DNA of 64,000 nt from Promicromonospora iranensis (GCF_028994775.1 NZ_JAJQMN010000005.1:124001-188000); one strand, 5' to 3'; shown: positions 1 through 8,191, counted from the stretch's first letter. The notes: generated by a model not told the origin, from the letters alone. Made by a program: numbers and translations.

Positions 1-200
1 CCCGCGGACGGGGAAGCGGTAGGCGGACGCCGCTGCGCGTGGCACGCCGACCGGCGTCGTTCGTGGACGTGTGGTCCCGCACTGGGGTCGTAGTCATGTG
101 GAGGCTCCTGATCGTGCACCGGCCGCGCCTCTCCTCGACGCCGCGCCCATCGTGCTCCGGAAGCGGCTGACTCGCGAGGCGTGCGTCGCAGGGGCACGTG

Positions 201-240
201 CCGGACGGTGCCGGACGGGTGCCGGACGGGTGCCGGGACG
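201..240. repeat. Tandem repeat of TGCCGGACGG
   Basis: About four consecutive copies of a 10-11 bp unit (TGCCGGACGG with an optional extra G) lie upstream of the envelope operon. The last copy is degenerate. No function can be read from it; it is too short and irregular for a CRISPR array. Confidence 0.7.
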
Positions 241-261
241 CACGGCGGTTTGTGCCACGGG

Positions 262-289
262 TTGCGAGTGCCACTCGCCGTCTTACGTT
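262..289 (+). promoter_or_regulatory. Possible promoter of the 399-3631 operon
   Basis: A -35-like TTGCGA (262-267) and a -10-like TACGTT (284-289) are separated by 16 nt. Transcription would begin near 296, leaving a leader of about 100 nt before the ATG at 399. Seen by pattern only. Confidence 0.35.
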
Positions 290-398
290 GGGGCCGAGGT
301 CAGGAAGAGGCCGCACCGGTGGAGCACGGGCCACCGTGGCTCGTGCTCGCCTCGCCCGGAACGACTCCGGGCGGGGAGGACGACGACAGGAGTCCGAC

Positions 399-1265
399 AT
401 GAGTGGAACGGACAATCCGTACGGCACAGGGGCCGGTTCGCGATCCTGGTCACCCGGCCGTGAGGAGAGCGGCGGCGGTTCGGAGACGACCGGCGTCAAG
501 GAACGCGCCAGCGCGGCGGCGTCACAGGTGGGCGACGCGGGCCGCGAGACGATGCATGAGGCGAAGGAGCGTGCGCGCGACGTCGCCCACGAGGCGACCG
601 ACCGCACTCGCGGTCTGGTCGACCGTACGCGGACCGAGCTGAGCACTCAGGTGGCGTCGCAGCAGCAGCACCTCGCGGGCGGGCTGCGCGCCCTGGGCGA
701 CGAGCTGGGCCAGATGTCCAGCGGCAGCGAGGACCCGGGCTACGCGACCGACCTGGTCCAGCGCGCCGGGGCGGCCACCGGCCAGGTCGCGCAGTGGTTC
801 GAGGAGAGGGAGCCGAGCGACGTCCTGCACGAAGTCGAGGACTTCGCCAGGCGTCGGCCGGGCATGTTCATCCTGATGGCGGCGGGTGCCGGCCTGCTCG
901 TCGGGCGGCTCCTGCGGGGCGCGAAGGATGCCCCCAGCAGCGGTGACGGGAGTGGCGACGGCGATGTCCGGCGTGACGTCGACCGGTCCGGGCCCACGAG
1001 CACGGGCGGTGCCACGAGCACGGGCGGTCCCACGAACGCGGGCGGCCTGAGCGGTACGGGCGCCGGCGCGGTCGGATCGGGTGCGCAGGGCGGTGAGCCG
1101 GACATCGGCCGCAGCGGCGCGTTCCCGGCCCTCGCGAACAGCAACCTGCCGCAGGACCCGCAGGTCCCGACGTCCGCGGGCGAGACGCCGCCGACGTTCC
1201 CGCCCCCGACGGCTGACGGTGTCCGCCCGCAGACCGGAGGTGAGCGCGATGTCGAGCACCCGTGA
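399..1265 (+). CDS. Unknown envelope-associated helical protein (DUF3618/holin cluster)
   Basis: The ATG at 399 is chosen over upstream in-frame starts because AGGAG lies 6 nt before it. The product is 288 aa. Residues 30-110 are highly charged and Ala-rich with a helical pattern like YtxH/LEA-type stress proteins. Residues 154-169 (FILMAAGAGLLVG core) form one hydrophobic segment. The tail (about 185-285) is rich in Gly, Ser, Thr and Pro with short TSTGG-type repeats and looks disordered. It is the first gene of a cluster with a holin_3_6-like protein, DUF3618 and YihY, a set seen in many actinobacteria and assumed to act at the membrane. I recognise no catalytic motif, so the molecular function is unknown. 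Confidence 0.8.
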   Translation: MSGTDNPYGTGAGSRSWSPGREESGGGSETTGVKERASAAASQVGDAGRETMHEAKERARDVAHEATDRTRGLVDRTRTELSTQVASQQQHLAGGLRALGDELGQMSSGSEDPGYATDLVQRAGAATGQVAQWFEEREPSDVLHEVEDFARRRPGMFILMAAGAGLLVGRLLRGAKDAPSSGDGSGDGDVRRDVDRSGPTSTGGATSTGGPTNAGGLSGTGAGAVGSGAQGGEPDIGRSGAFPALANSNLPQDPQVPTSAGETPPTFPPPTADGVRPQTGGERDVEHP

Positions 1266-1707
1266 CCCGTTCGCTGCTTCCAGCGCAGCGCCGTCCAACG
1301 CAACACCGGGGACGACCGGCCGCGACGACAGAAGCGTCGGGGAGCTCGTCGGCGAGGTCAGTCGGGACCTCTCGACGCTGATCCGGCAGGAGGTCGAGCT
1401 CGCGAAGGCCGAGGCCACGCAGTCCGCCAAGCGCGCGGGGAAGGGCGCCGGCATGTTCGGCGGCGCCGGCGTGGCGGGCCACATGGTCCTGCTGTTCCTG
1501 TCGCTCGCCCTGTGGTGGGCGCTCGGCACCGTCATGGGCGGTGGCTGGTCGGGACTGGTCGTGGCCGGTGTCTGGGCCGTGATCGCCGCGGTGCTCGCGA
1601 TGCGCGGGCGCAGCGAGCTCAAGTCGGTCGAGGGTCTGCCGCAGACCGCTGACTCGGTCAAGAAGATCCCCGACGCACTGCGAGGACACGAGGAGAGGAA
1701 CCCATGA
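1249..1707 (+). CDS. Phage-holin-family (holin_3_6 / DUF1469-like) membrane protein
   Basis: A 152-aa protein starting at ATG 1249, with GGAGG just upstream, so it overlaps the end of the preceding gene by 17 bp. Residues 28-60 form an amphipathic helix (SVGELVGEVSRDLSTLIRQE), followed by two membrane segments at about 74-95 and 99-118 and a short charged tail. This is the layout of the actinobacterial 'phage holin family protein' that sits beside DUF3618 genes. Despite the name there is no prophage context; a role in envelope organisation or stress is inferred from the neighbourhood. The next gene starts in an ATGA overlap with its stop, implying translational coupling. Confidence 0.85.
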   Translation: MSSTRDPFAASSAAPSNATPGTTGRDDRSVGELVGEVSRDLSTLIRQEVELAKAEATQSAKRAGKGAGMFGGAGVAGHMVLLFLSLALWWALGTVMGGGWSGLVVAGVWAVIAAVLAMRGRSELKSVEGLPQTADSVKKIPDALRGHEERNP

Positions 1708-2330
1708 GCACCAGCGATCCCAACGAGATCCGGGAGAACATCGAGCGCACGCGCGAGGAGCTGAGCCATGACGTCGACACGCTCGGCGACCGCGTGACTC
1801 CCAGCCACATCGCGGAGCGGCAGAAGGAGAAGGTGAAGTCCCGCGTGTCCGAGGTCAAGGAGCGGGTGATGGGCTCGGTGCATCACACGACCGACTCGGC
1901 GGGCAGCACGACGCACGACATGGCGGACAAGGGGCGCGAGAAGGCGGCCTCGGTCGCCGACTCGGCCCGGCACACCGCCTCGTCCGCGGCGGACTCCGTC
2001 CGCTCGGCCCCGCGCGTGGTGCGGGAGCGGACGGAGGGCAACCCGCTCGCCGTCGGCCTGGTCGCCTTCGGCGTCGGGCTCGCGCTCGCGTCCCTCATGC
2101 CGTCGACCCGCGCCGAGCAGCGTGCGGCCACGGCGGCGAAGGAGAAGGCCGCGCCGCTCGTCGACGACATCAAGTCGACGGCGAGCGACGTCGCGCACGA
2201 CCTCCAGGAGCCGGCGAAGGAGAGCATGGAGGCGGTCCGCGATGCCGCGAAGGACGCGGCACAGCAGGTCGGCCAGCACGGCCGCGAGGCAGCCTCCGAC
2301 GTCCGATCGCAAGCGACCGGTAACGGCTGA
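1704..2330 (+). CDS. DUF3618 domain membrane protein
   Basis: 208 aa, ATG overlapping the previous stop by 4 bp. The N-terminus carries the DUF3618 signature (I-R-x-x-I-E-x-T-R-x-x-L at residues 8-20, then D-T-L-G-D-R-V-x-P). Residues 30-110 are a long charged helix rich in Ala, Ser and Lys. One membrane segment lies at about 113-134. The rest is Ala/Lys/Asp-rich and probably coiled. DUF3618 proteins have no established activity; they co-occur with holin_3_6 proteins, as here. A cytoplasmic or periplasmic scaffold anchored by one helix is the most that can be inferred. Confidence 0.88.
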   Translation: MSTSDPNEIRENIERTREELSHDVDTLGDRVTPSHIAERQKEKVKSRVSEVKERVMGSVHHTTDSAGSTTHDMADKGREKAASVADSARHTASSAADSVRSAPRVVRERTEGNPLAVGLVAFGVGLALASLMPSTRAEQRAATAAKEKAAPLVDDIKSTASDVAHDLQEPAKESMEAVRDAAKDAAQQVGQHGREAASDVRSQATGNG

Positions 2331-2347
2331 TCCTGCCGTAGGTCGGT

Positions 2348-2380
2348 GTCGGCCGGTGCCGCCGGCCGGCACCGGCCGAC
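2348..2380 (+). terminator. GC-rich hairpin between DUF3618 and YihY genes
   Basis: Arms 2348-2361 and 2367-2380 pair over 14 bp around a 5-nt CCGGC loop. There is no T-run after it. It could be a partial terminator or mRNA-stabilising element between the DUF3618 stop (2330) and the YihY start (2399). Confidence 0.55.
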
Positions 2381-2398
2381 CTCGTCCTGGGAGATGAC

Positions 2399-3631
2399 AT
2401 GAGCGACAGCAACGACGCGGTATCTCGACGCGACACCCCGCAGCGCACCGAGACAGCGGAGCGCGGTGACGCCCCCGCCCCCGACGACCGGCGGAAGCCG
2501 GACTCTCCGCCGGCACTGCACGGCAGGACCTGGACCTACGTTCTGCGCAACAGCGTGCGGCAGTTCTCGCGCGACCAGTGCACCGACCTGGCCGCAGCGC
2601 TGACCTACTACGCGGTGCTCGCCGCGGCGCCCGCACTCCTCGCGCTGGTCTCGGTGCTCGGCCTGGTCAGCAACGGAGGCCAGGCCGTGGAGCGGGTGAT
2701 CGGCACGATGGACGGCGTGCTGCCGCCCGACGTGCTGTCAGTGGTCCGACCGCTCATCGAGAACGCCGCCGGTGGCGGCGGTAAGGCAGGGTTCGCCCTC
2801 ATCCTCGGTGTCGCGTTGGCCCTGTGGTCGGCGTCCGGGTACGTCGGCGCGTTCGGGCGCGCGATGAACCGCATCTACGAGATCGAGGAGGGCCGACCCG
2901 TCTGGAAGCTCCGCCCCGTGATGCTGCTGGTCACCCTCGTGGCCGTCGTCATAGCGGCGCTCATCGTGGCGGCGCTCGCGCTCAGCGGGCCGGTCGCGCA
3001 GGCGGTCGGTGACGCCGTCGGCCTCGGGTCGACCGCGGTGACGGTCTGGAGCATCGCCAAGTGGCCGGTGGTGCTGCTGCTGGTCGTGGTGCTCGTGGCG
3101 ATCCTCTACCACGTCACCCCGAACGTGCGGCAGCCCAAGATGCGCTGGCTCAGCGTGGGCGCGTTCGTCGCGATCCTGGTCTGGATCCTCGCGTCCGCCG
3201 CGTTCGGCTTGTACGTCGCGACGTTCTCGAGCTACGACGCGACGTACGGCTCGCTGGCCGGAATCATCGTGTTCCTCCTGTGGCTGTGGATCACGAACCT
3301 CGCGCTGCTGTTCGGCGCGGAGCTGGACGCAGAGCTCGAGCGGGGCCGCGAGCTCCAGGGTGGCATCGCCGCCGAGGAGACGGTGCAGCTGCCGCCCAAG
3401 GACGCCCGCGCGAGCGAGAAGCGGGAGGCGAAGCGCCTCAAGGAGGTCGAGCGTGGCCGGGAGCTCCGACTCGCGGCCCAGCGGGCGACGGGCGACGAGC
3501 GGACCGGTGACGACGAGCGGACGGCCGACGAGAGGGCCGCCGACGAGCGCACGATCGACGGGGAGCGGGCCGTCGGCGAGCGCACGCAAGCCGAGGACCG
3601 CACGGGCAGCCGGGCCGACCACCGAGCCTGA
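2399..3631 (+). CDS. YihY/BrkB family inner-membrane protein
   Basis: 410 aa from ATG 2399. Residues 40-310 match the YihY (formerly 'ribonuclease BN') family: the opening F-S-R-D-Q-C-T-D-L-A-A-A-L-T-Y-Y-A block, the L-W-S-A-S-G-Y-V-G-A-F stretch, six hydrophobic segments, and the closing G-S-L-A-G-I-I-V-F-L-L-W-L-W helix followed by F-G-A-E-L-D. The nuclease name is historical; the family is now treated as transporters or envelope proteins of unknown substrate. The last 80 residues are an acidic/basic tail of repeated D-E-R-T and G-E-R-x units, probably disordered and cytoplasmic. It closes the envelope cluster that starts at 399. Confidence 0.92.
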   Translation: MSDSNDAVSRRDTPQRTETAERGDAPAPDDRRKPDSPPALHGRTWTYVLRNSVRQFSRDQCTDLAAALTYYAVLAAAPALLALVSVLGLVSNGGQAVERVIGTMDGVLPPDVLSVVRPLIENAAGGGGKAGFALILGVALALWSASGYVGAFGRAMNRIYEIEEGRPVWKLRPVMLLVTLVAVVIAALIVAALALSGPVAQAVGDAVGLGSTAVTVWSIAKWPVVLLLVVVLVAILYHVTPNVRQPKMRWLSVGAFVAILVWILASAAFGLYVATFSSYDATYGSLAGIIVFLLWLWITNLALLFGAELDAELERGRELQGGIAAEETVQLPPKDARASEKREAKRLKEVERGRELRLAAQRATGDERTGDDERTADERAADERTIDGERAVGERTQAEDRTGSRADHRA

Positions 3632-3707
3632 GCGGGCCTGGGCCCGGGTACGGCGCCCGACCCGACGGCAAGACCGAAGAACCTGACCGAACCTGGAGGG
3701 AGCCGGC

Positions 3708-3932
3708 ATGACGACGTCGGACGACACACGGACCGCTCAACCAGACATCACCGTCACGGCGTGCCCCGACGGGCCGCTGCTGGTGCGCGGTCCGGCGACG
3801 ATCCTGGGGCCGGACGGCGAGCCCGTCCCCCGCCGTCGGGCCACCGTGGCGCTGTGCCGCTGCGGAGGTACCGCGATCGCACCCTGGTGCGACGGGACGC
3901 ACAAGGTGAACGGTTACCGCTCCGACGACTGA
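3708..3932 (+). CDS. CDGSH iron-sulfur domain protein
   Basis: A 74-aa protein with GGAGGG upstream of ATG 3708. Residues 50-65 carry the complete CDGSH motif: Cys50-x-Cys52, Pro59, Cys61-Asp-Gly-Thr-His65. These three Cys and one His bind a [2Fe-2S] cluster in this family (as in mitoNEET). Bacterial stand-alone CDGSH proteins are small soluble redox or cluster-transfer proteins; no partner can be assigned. The gene ends inside the 3' end of the convergent epimerase-fusion gene, overlapping by 19 bp. Confidence 0.93.
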   Translation: MTTSDDTRTAQPDITVTACPDGPLLVRGPATILGPDGEPVPRRRATVALCRCGGTAIAPWCDGTHKVNGYRSDD

Positions 3933-5542
3933 CCGGAGGGCTGACCGAGCGGCGGCTGACCGAGCGGCCGCCCACGGAACGCCCGCTGACGCAGGTACGC
4001 GTGGAACCGGTCGAACAGCTCGAGCTGCCGGTGGTCGAGGTCGATGAGCCCGTCGAGCTGCACGGGATCCAGCCCGATCTCGTCGGCGTGCTCGCGCAGG
4101 GTCTGCCAGCCACTGATCCTGCCCAGCACCGCGGACCGCATGAGCTCCGCCTCGAGGACCGGCGACATCGGCGACCGGCGGGTGACCCGGCCGTTCAGCT
4201 TGAGCCGGCCGGCCTTCTCGGCGAGCCACGCGGCGAGCTGCCGGTGCCGACGGAACGGCACACCGAGCCGGTCCATCAGGTCGCGGTACAGCTCGCGCTC
4301 GCCCCGCAGCTGCTCGGTCGCCTCGGCCAGCTCGGCGTGGAAGGGCGTGTCGCGGTGGCTGCGGGTCATGAGCTCCATGCGCTCCAGCCCCGCCGTCGTG
4401 CCGGTGAGGTGGTCGGAGAGGTACAGCGAGAAGAGCTCCCGGTCCATCGAGTCGGGGATGCGCAGGGCGCCGCGGTGCCGCAGCGGCATGACGGACCCGC
4501 CGGGCGGGCGGGGCATCGCGGGGCGCAGCGGAGCCGACCGCGCGCCCTGGCCGACCGCCATCCCGGCCAGCAGCTCCTCGACCGCCTGCGCGGCGGTGTG
4601 GCGCGGCGCCCATCCGAGCTCCGTCCTGACTCGCGTGGCGTCGAGCACCGGGACGCTCATCGCCATGTCGAGCCAGCCCGGGTCCGCCCGCACCAGACGG
4701 CCGTCGTACGCGGCCACCAGTGCCGCTCGGACGGCGGCGGGCGGCACCTCGACCAGCCGGCCGTGTCCGACGATGCGCGCCAGGTCGGCGCCACGGAGCA
4801 GGCCGTCCGCGGCCACGTTGAACGCGCCGCTGGCCCGCTCGACGACCACGCGCCGATAGGCGTCCGCGACGTCGTCGGCATGGGTGGCCTGCAGTCTCAG
4901 CCCCGCGGGCAGCGGCAGCGCGGGCAGCCGACCCTGGCGCAAGAGCTGCGCCGGCACGAGCGGCCCCAGGAAGTACCGCACCACCGACTGTGCGGCGTCC
5001 GCCTGGAAGATCAGCGACGGGCGCAGGCGTGCCACTGCCAGCTCGGGGTGCGCGGCCTCCAGCTCGTCGAGCACGCGCTCCTGCGCCGCCTTGTCCACGC
5101 TGTAGTGCGACGTCTCGATCCCCTGGGTGGGCCAGTCCTCGCGCCTCGGCTCGTCGTCGTCGACGGGGGAGTACGCACCCACCGACGATGCGGCGACCAG
5201 GTGTGGCACACCCGCGCGGACCACCGCCTCGCCCACCCGACGGGTCCCCTCCACGTTGGTGCGGCGCAGCAGGTCGCGCTCGCGGTTCGGCTGGACCAGC
5301 CATGCGAGGTGGACGACGGCGTCCGCGCCCGCGAACAGCTCGGCGAGTCGCGCGACCACCGCCTCGGTCTCCTCGGCCGCTACATCGACCGGTGCCCACT
5401 CGGCATGCCGGTACGGTTCGGCGCTCCGGTCGGGCAGCCGCCGCGCGATGCCCAGCACCGACGTGACCTGCGGCTCCTGGTGCAGGGCCCGCACGAGCGC
5501 GGTCCCGGCGTTCCCTGTGGCTCCGACGACGACTACCCGCAT
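3914..5542 (-). CDS. NAD-dependent epimerase/dehydratase fused to a C-terminal helical domain
   Basis: 542 aa from ATG 5542 (start of the Rossmann motif M-R-V-V-V-V-G-A-T-G-N-A-G; longer upstream starts add only unrelated sequence). Residues 1-345 are an extended SDR/epimerase: nucleotide loop at 7-13, Ser119/Ser120, and the Y147-S-V-D-K151 catalytic pair. Residues 366-542 are a separate, mostly helical domain beginning M-D-R-E-L-F-S-L-Y, rich in Leu, Glu, Arg and His, in the same frame with no stop between; I do not recognise its family. Usual epimerases end near residue 330-350, so this is a fusion. The Gly/Pro/Gln-rich tail overlaps the convergent CDGSH gene. The substrate is unknown. Confidence 0.85.
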   Translation of the reverse strand: MRVVVVGATGNAGTALVRALHQEPQVTSVLGIARRLPDRSAEPYRHAEWAPVDVAAEETEAVVARLAELFAGADAVVHLAWLVQPNRERDLLRRTNVEGTRRVGEAVVRAGVPHLVAASSVGAYSPVDDDEPRREDWPTQGIETSHYSVDKAAQERVLDELEAAHPELAVARLRPSLIFQADAAQSVVRYFLGPLVPAQLLRQGRLPALPLPAGLRLQATHADDVADAYRRVVVERASGAFNVAADGLLRGADLARIVGHGRLVEVPPAAVRAALVAAYDGRLVRADPGWLDMAMSVPVLDATRVRTELGWAPRHTAAQAVEELLAGMAVGQGARSAPLRPAMPRPPGGSVMPLRHRGALRIPDSMDRELFSLYLSDHLTGTTAGLERMELMTRSHRDTPFHAELAEATEQLRGERELYRDLMDRLGVPFRRHRQLAAWLAEKAGRLKLNGRVTRRSPMSPVLEAELMRSAVLGRISGWQTLREHADEIGLDPVQLDGLIDLDHRQLELFDRFHAYLRQRAFRGRPLGQPPLGQPSGQSSER

Positions 5543-5650
5543 GGAGTTACAGTCGCACCCGGCCCGGTCGCTCGCATCCGGCGCCTGACCGTGCGGGCGA
5601 GACCGTGCGGGCGGCGGCGCGTGCACCCATGCTGGCGGTATGCCCGACGC

Positions 5651-5664
5651 TAGTGTCCACTGTA
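5651..5664 (+). promoter_or_regulatory. -10 box and leaderless start
   Basis: TAGTGT at 5651-5656 lies 7 nt before ATG 5664. This supports that ATG, rather than the in-frame ATG 24 nt upstream at 5640, as the start of the hydrolase, made from a leaderless transcript. Confidence 0.5.
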
Positions 5665-6425
5665 TGAAACGGTCGAGCGACGGCGATCTCACGATCGTCG
5701 GCTACGTCCGCACGTCGCGCGAGGCCGACCGGGCAGTGGTGCTCGTGCACGGTGTGGGCTCGTCGTCGCGGGCCTACCAGCGGCTCGCCGACCACCTCGT
5801 GGCGCACGGCGCGGTGCACGCCGTCGACCTGCCGGGATTCGGTTCATCACCCCACCTGCGCCGCGATGTCACGATCCCCGAGCACGCAGGCGCCGTCGCC
5901 CGGTACGTACGGGAGCACGTGCTCGACGCCGGGCTGCCGGCACCCGTCGTCGTCGGGCACTCCATGGGGGCACAGGTCGTGGGTCAGCTGCTCGCGGACC
6001 ACCCGGACGCGGCGTCCGCCGGTGTCCTGATCGGCCCGACGGCGGAACCCGGCGCGCGGACCATCCCGCGCCAGGCGGCACGCCTGGCCGCCGACGCCGT
6101 CGGGGAATCGCCGCGGACCATCGGGGTGCTGCTCGTCGACGCCCTCGTGCGCTGCAGCATCCCCTACTACCTCTGGCAGCTGCGCAACGTCATCGGCTAC
6201 CGTCTGGAGGACGTGCTGCCCCGCTCCACCGTCCCGGTGGTGGTGGTCCGCGGCGCCCGCGACGGGGTGGCGTCCCAGCGCTGGGCCGAGGAGCTCGCGG
6301 CCGCGGCACCGTTCGGGCAGCAGCGCACGGTACGAGGCCGGCACCACGCCATGGACGCCGATCCCGATGGCGTGGCGCAGATCGTGCTCGAGACCTGGCG
6401 GTCGGCGGGACGGGGCATCGCGTGA
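5664..6425 (+). CDS. Alpha/beta hydrolase
   Basis: 253 aa from ATG 5664 (leaderless -10 at 5651; an alternative start at 5640 adds 8 residues). It has the alpha/beta-hydrolase signatures: oxyanion strand V-L-V-H-G-V-G-S-S, D-L-P-G-F-G-S-S, nucleophile elbow G-H-S-M-G, and a C-terminal G-R-H-H-A-M-D that would supply the catalytic His. The acid is probably the Asp in R-G-A-R-D-G. No signal peptide, so cytoplasmic. Substrate unknown; an esterase or lipase-like activity is likely. The downstream hydrolase gene begins in a GTGA overlap, so the two are translationally coupled. Confidence 0.88.
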   Translation: MKRSSDGDLTIVGYVRTSREADRAVVLVHGVGSSSRAYQRLADHLVAHGAVHAVDLPGFGSSPHLRRDVTIPEHAGAVARYVREHVLDAGLPAPVVVGHSMGAQVVGQLLADHPDAASAGVLIGPTAEPGARTIPRQAARLAADAVGESPRTIGVLLVDALVRCSIPYYLWQLRNVIGYRLEDVLPRSTVPVVVVRGARDGVASQRWAEELAAAAPFGQQRTVRGRHHAMDADPDGVAQIVLETWRSAGRGIA

Positions 6426-7165
6426 CCGAACGACGTCGCTCGCCCGGCGGTACGCTCGCGCGCCTCGGCGCCTGGGCCGCCGACTACGCGTGGGCCACCG
6501 ACCGGCAGCTGCGCCACCTCGTCCGACGCCCGGCGCTGCCCGCGGCAGGGGCCGGCGCGGGCGCCGCGGCGGGGGACAGCTCTGGTGAGCGGGCGCCCGT
6601 CGTGCTCCTGCCCGGCATCTACGAGACGTGGGAGTTCCTGGGACCCGTGGCGACGGCGCTCGCCCGCGCGGGCCACCCCGTGCACGCCGTCCCCGGCCTG
6701 GGGTACAACGCGCGGCCCGTCCCGGAGTCGGCGGAGAGGGTGATCGAGCACCTCGAACGGACCAGGCTGTGCGACGCCGTCCTCGTGGCGCACAGCAAGG
6801 GCGGGCTCATCGGCAAGCGGGTGCTGCTCTCTGCGGCGAGCGACCAGGTGCTCGGCATGGTGGCGATCGCCACGCCGTTCACCGGCTCCCGCTGGGCGCG
6901 GTACATGGTCTCGCGGGCGCTGCGGTCGTTCGACCCGCGCGACCCGGTGCTGCTGGCGCTCGCGGGCGAGCTGCTCGTCAACGAGCGCATCACCGCCGTC
7001 TACCCCCGCTTCGACCCGCACATTCCCGAGACCGGCCACCTGACGGGCGCGCGGAACGTCGAGCTCCCGCTGTCCGGCCACTTCCGGCCGCTCGGTCACC
7101 CCTTGCTCGTCGACACCGTCGTGCGCGAGGTGGCGCGGGTGGAGGCCGAGCACACGGTCCTCTGA
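6422..7165 (+). CDS. Alpha/beta hydrolase (lipase/acyltransferase-like)
   Basis: 247 aa, GTG start overlapping the previous stop by 4 bp. The core reads V-V-L-L-P-G-I-Y-E-T-W (oxyanion region, residues 59-69), then V-A-H-S-K-G-G, where the Ser lies in the nucleophile-elbow position, and a late G-H-F-R-P-L-G-H-P that could supply the His. The S-K-G-G elbow and the G-I-Y/W-x-F-L opening resemble actinobacterial PGAP1/triacylglycerol-lipase-like proteins. No signal peptide. It probably works with the hydrolase immediately upstream. Exact substrate unknown. Confidence 0.85.
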   Translation: MTERRRSPGGTLARLGAWAADYAWATDRQLRHLVRRPALPAAGAGAGAAAGDSSGERAPVVLLPGIYETWEFLGPVATALARAGHPVHAVPGLGYNARPVPESAERVIEHLERTRLCDAVLVAHSKGGLIGKRVLLSAASDQVLGMVAIATPFTGSRWARYMVSRALRSFDPRDPVLLALAGELLVNERITAVYPRFDPHIPETGHLTGARNVELPLSGHFRPLGHPLLVDTVVREVARVEAEHTVL

Positions 7166-7166
7166 T

Positions 7167-7197
7167 CGCGTGCGCGTGCGCGTGCGCGTGCGCGTGC
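7167..7197. repeat. Alternating purine-pyrimidine tract (CGTGCG repeats)
   Basis: Five near-perfect copies of the hexamer CGTGCG form a strictly alternating pyrimidine-purine run of about 31 bp in the gap between the hydrolase stop (7165) and the glycosylase start (7274). Such runs favour Z-DNA under negative supercoiling and are prone to slippage. Confidence 0.85.
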
Positions 7198-7273
7198 TCC
7201 TGGTCCGCGGTCCTGGCCGAAAAAAACGGCCCGGGATTCCGGATCGCCGGCTCCCGCGTGGTGAACTGGGAAG

Positions 7274-8191
7274 GTGCTCACCGTCCGTCACGGCTCGCCC
7301 CGCCGGCTCGACGTCGCCCTGACGCTGGGGCCGCTGGGGCACGGTCCCGCGGACCCGACGTTCCGCCGGGCGGCGGACGGCACGGTCTGGCGGACGTCGC
7401 TCCTGCCCACGGGGCCGGTGACGCAGCGCTTCGTGCCGGCCGGCCCGCACGAGGTGGTGGTGCACCTGTGGGGCGACGGCGCCAGGGAGGCCGCCGAGGC
7501 GCTGCCGGCGCTGCTCGGCGAGGACGACGACGTCACCGGTTTCACGCCACCGCCCGAGGTGCGCGACGCCCACCGCCGTGCCGCGGGGATGCGGATGGCA
7601 CGCAGCGGCCGCGTGCTGGAGGCCCTCGTGCCTGCCGTGCTGGAGCAGCGCGTGCAGACCGTGACGGCGCACCGGGCGTGGCAGTGGCTCGTCCGGCGGT
7701 ACGGCACGCCGGCACCGGGTCCGACGCCGGACGGTGTGCGGGGCGGGCTGCGGGTCGTCCCCGACGCGGGCACGTGGACCCGGGTGCCGGTGTGGGACTG
7801 GCACCGCGCCGGTGTCGACCCCGGACGCGCCCGCACCGTGGCGCGCTGCGCCCTGGTGGCGCCGCGCCTCGAGGAGGCCTGTGCGATGGCGCCGGCCGAG
7901 GCCCGCGCGCGGCTGGAGAAGGTGCAGGGCGTCGGGGTGTGGACGTCGGCGGAGGTGGCGCAGCGCGCGTTCGGCGACCCGGACGCCGTCTCCGTGGGTG
8001 ACTTCCACCTGCCCGCGGCCGTCGGCTGGGCGCTGTCCGGCGAGCGCACGGACGACGACGGCATGCTGCGGCTGCTGGCGCCCTACGCCCCGCACCGGCA
8101 CCGGGTGGTCCGGCTGCTCATGATCGACGGGCGCCACAAGGCACCGCGCCGGGGGCCGAAGTTGCCGATCGCCGACTACCGGGCGTTCTGA
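7274..8191 (+). CDS. AlkA-like DNA-3-methyladenine glycosylase (HhH-GPD)
   Basis: 305 aa from GTG 7274 with GGGAAG just upstream. It excises alkylated bases from DNA in base-excision repair. The helix-hairpin-helix lies at about 215-228 (L-E-K-V-Q-G-V-G-V-W-T) and the catalytic aspartate follows as Asp243 in S-V-G-D-F-H-L, the spacing of the HhH-GPD superfamily; E-Q-R-V-Q at 124-128 matches the family's conserved E-Q-Q/R block. There are no Cys ligands of an Fe-S cluster, which favours the AlkA branch over EndoIII/MutY. It lacks the Ada regulatory domain. Monocistronic by position. Confidence 0.88.
   Translation: MLTVRHGSPRRLDVALTLGPLGHGPADPTFRRAADGTVWRTSLLPTGPVTQRFVPAGPHEVVVHLWGDGAREAAEALPALLGEDDDVTGFTPPPEVRDAHRRAAGMRMARSGRVLEALVPAVLEQRVQTVTAHRAWQWLVRRYGTPAPGPTPDGVRGGLRVVPDAGTWTRVPVWDWHRAGVDPGRARTVARCALVAPRLEEACAMAPAEARARLEKVQGVGVWTSAEVAQRAFGDPDAVSVGDFHLPAAVGWALSGERTDDDGMLRLLAPYAPHRHRVVRLLMIDGRHKAPRRGPKLPIADYRAF

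Larger units (their letters stand above)
1..398. other. Left-edge stretch with no supported gene
   Basis: No reading frame here has convincing codon usage or a recognisable product; the frames that run through it are continuations into or across the gene that starts at 399. It holds a short tandem repeat (201-240) and a plausible promoter (262-289) for the operon that follows. A gene end lying left of the window could reach into the first bases, but nothing shows it. Confidence 0.5.

Noticed and set aside
201-240. Possible CRISPR array in short tandem repeats
   Set aside because: Units of 10-15 bp without unique spacers here and at 28241, 49328 and 53384; no cas genes.
1249-1707. Phage origin suggested by the holin-family name
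   Set aside because: No other phage genes, integrase or attachment site nearby; holin_3_6 proteins are ordinary chromosomal partners of DUF3618.
522-2636. Long minus-strand open frame (704 codons) opposite the envelope cluster
   Set aside because: Arg/Ala-rich shadow of three well-supported plus-strand genes; no motif and no ribosome site. Similar antisense frames at 3438-5399, 6197-8524, 34953-38009 and 40518-44531 were rejected for the same reason.
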